This document shows positions 63,876-64,000 of a stretch of DNA of 64,000 nt, in pieces (position 1 is the stretch's first letter; each line of letters begins with the position of its first letter). The stretch spans positions 23,774,283 to 23,838,282 of the forward strand of contig NC_054538.1 in NCBI RefSeq assembly GCF_017654505.1, given 5' to 3'. Source of the stretch: Polyodon spathula (lineage: Eukaryota; Chordata; Actinopteri; Acipenseriformes; Polyodontidae). The translations under genes and the position numbers were made by a program. The notes under the pieces are model-generated. The model was not told the DNA's origin and searched no databases. It worked only from the letters and a program-made list of their open reading frames with translations.

Positions 63876-64000
63876 TAAAATACATTAAACTCCAGTGTCT
63901 TTAGTCCTGGAAAATGACTTATGTCTGGCACTGGTTACTTCAATAACTAGGCTTGGATGTTTGTGTGATTGTGTTTTCAAAAGATTTGCAACTATAGTGA

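Overview
The window is vertebrate genomic DNA, about 60% or more A+T. It has large GT-AG introns, many dinucleotide and trinucleotide microsatellites, and remnants of L2, RTE, Tc1, Harbinger, piggyBac and hAT elements. That mix, plus a fish-type LINE tail, suggests a ray-finned fish. A non-teleost such as a sturgeon, paddlefish or gar is possible, but this is a guess. I see no bacterial features, CRISPR array, rRNA or tRNA gene. I did not find a previously undescribed molecular system; the novelty here lies in the arrangement of repeats. || One protein-coding gene can be supported: the 3' part of EYS (eyes shut homolog, the photoreceptor extracellular-matrix protein) on the + strand. Nine exons (17636-17786, 31967-32075, 35872-36092, 43656-43828, 56553-56735, 57292-57458, 58245-58389, 61361-61535, 63068-63240) join in one open frame. 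Every junction phase fits and no stop codon occurs. They encode the C-terminal part of one laminin G domain, two EGF repeats, a complete laminin G domain, and two more EGF repeats. The first exon starts inside a laminin G domain and the last ends in mid-codon, so the gene continues on both sides. || Layout. 1-17635 is the upstream intron. It holds scattered piggyBac pieces on both strands (1568-1840, 2762-3173, 4318-4440), an L2 fragment (3182-4112), and an RTE LINE broken by an antisense L2 fragment (10300-11500). It also holds a Harbinger-like C-terminus (14600-15060) and an antisense L2 3' end running into a TTA array (16085-16568). 17787-31966 carries a Tc1 remnant, a C-rich minisatellite beside an LTR-like module, a second LTR-like module, and a decayed Harbinger transposase. 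32076-35871 is mostly one hAT-like element with an exact 8-bp target duplication, ending 406 bases before the next exon. 36093-43655 holds short repeats and a compound microsatellite. 43829-56552 carries a decayed L2 LINE, a second copy of the hAT internal sequence, a triple direct/inverted duplication, and a Harbinger-like inverted-repeat element followed by a third LTR-like module. Exons from 56553 on are more closely spaced, with a Tc1 fragment at about 59056-59345 and a TA-flanked Tc1-type MITE at 63515-63875. || No gene other than EYS is supported. The long open frames produced by microsatellites are artefacts.
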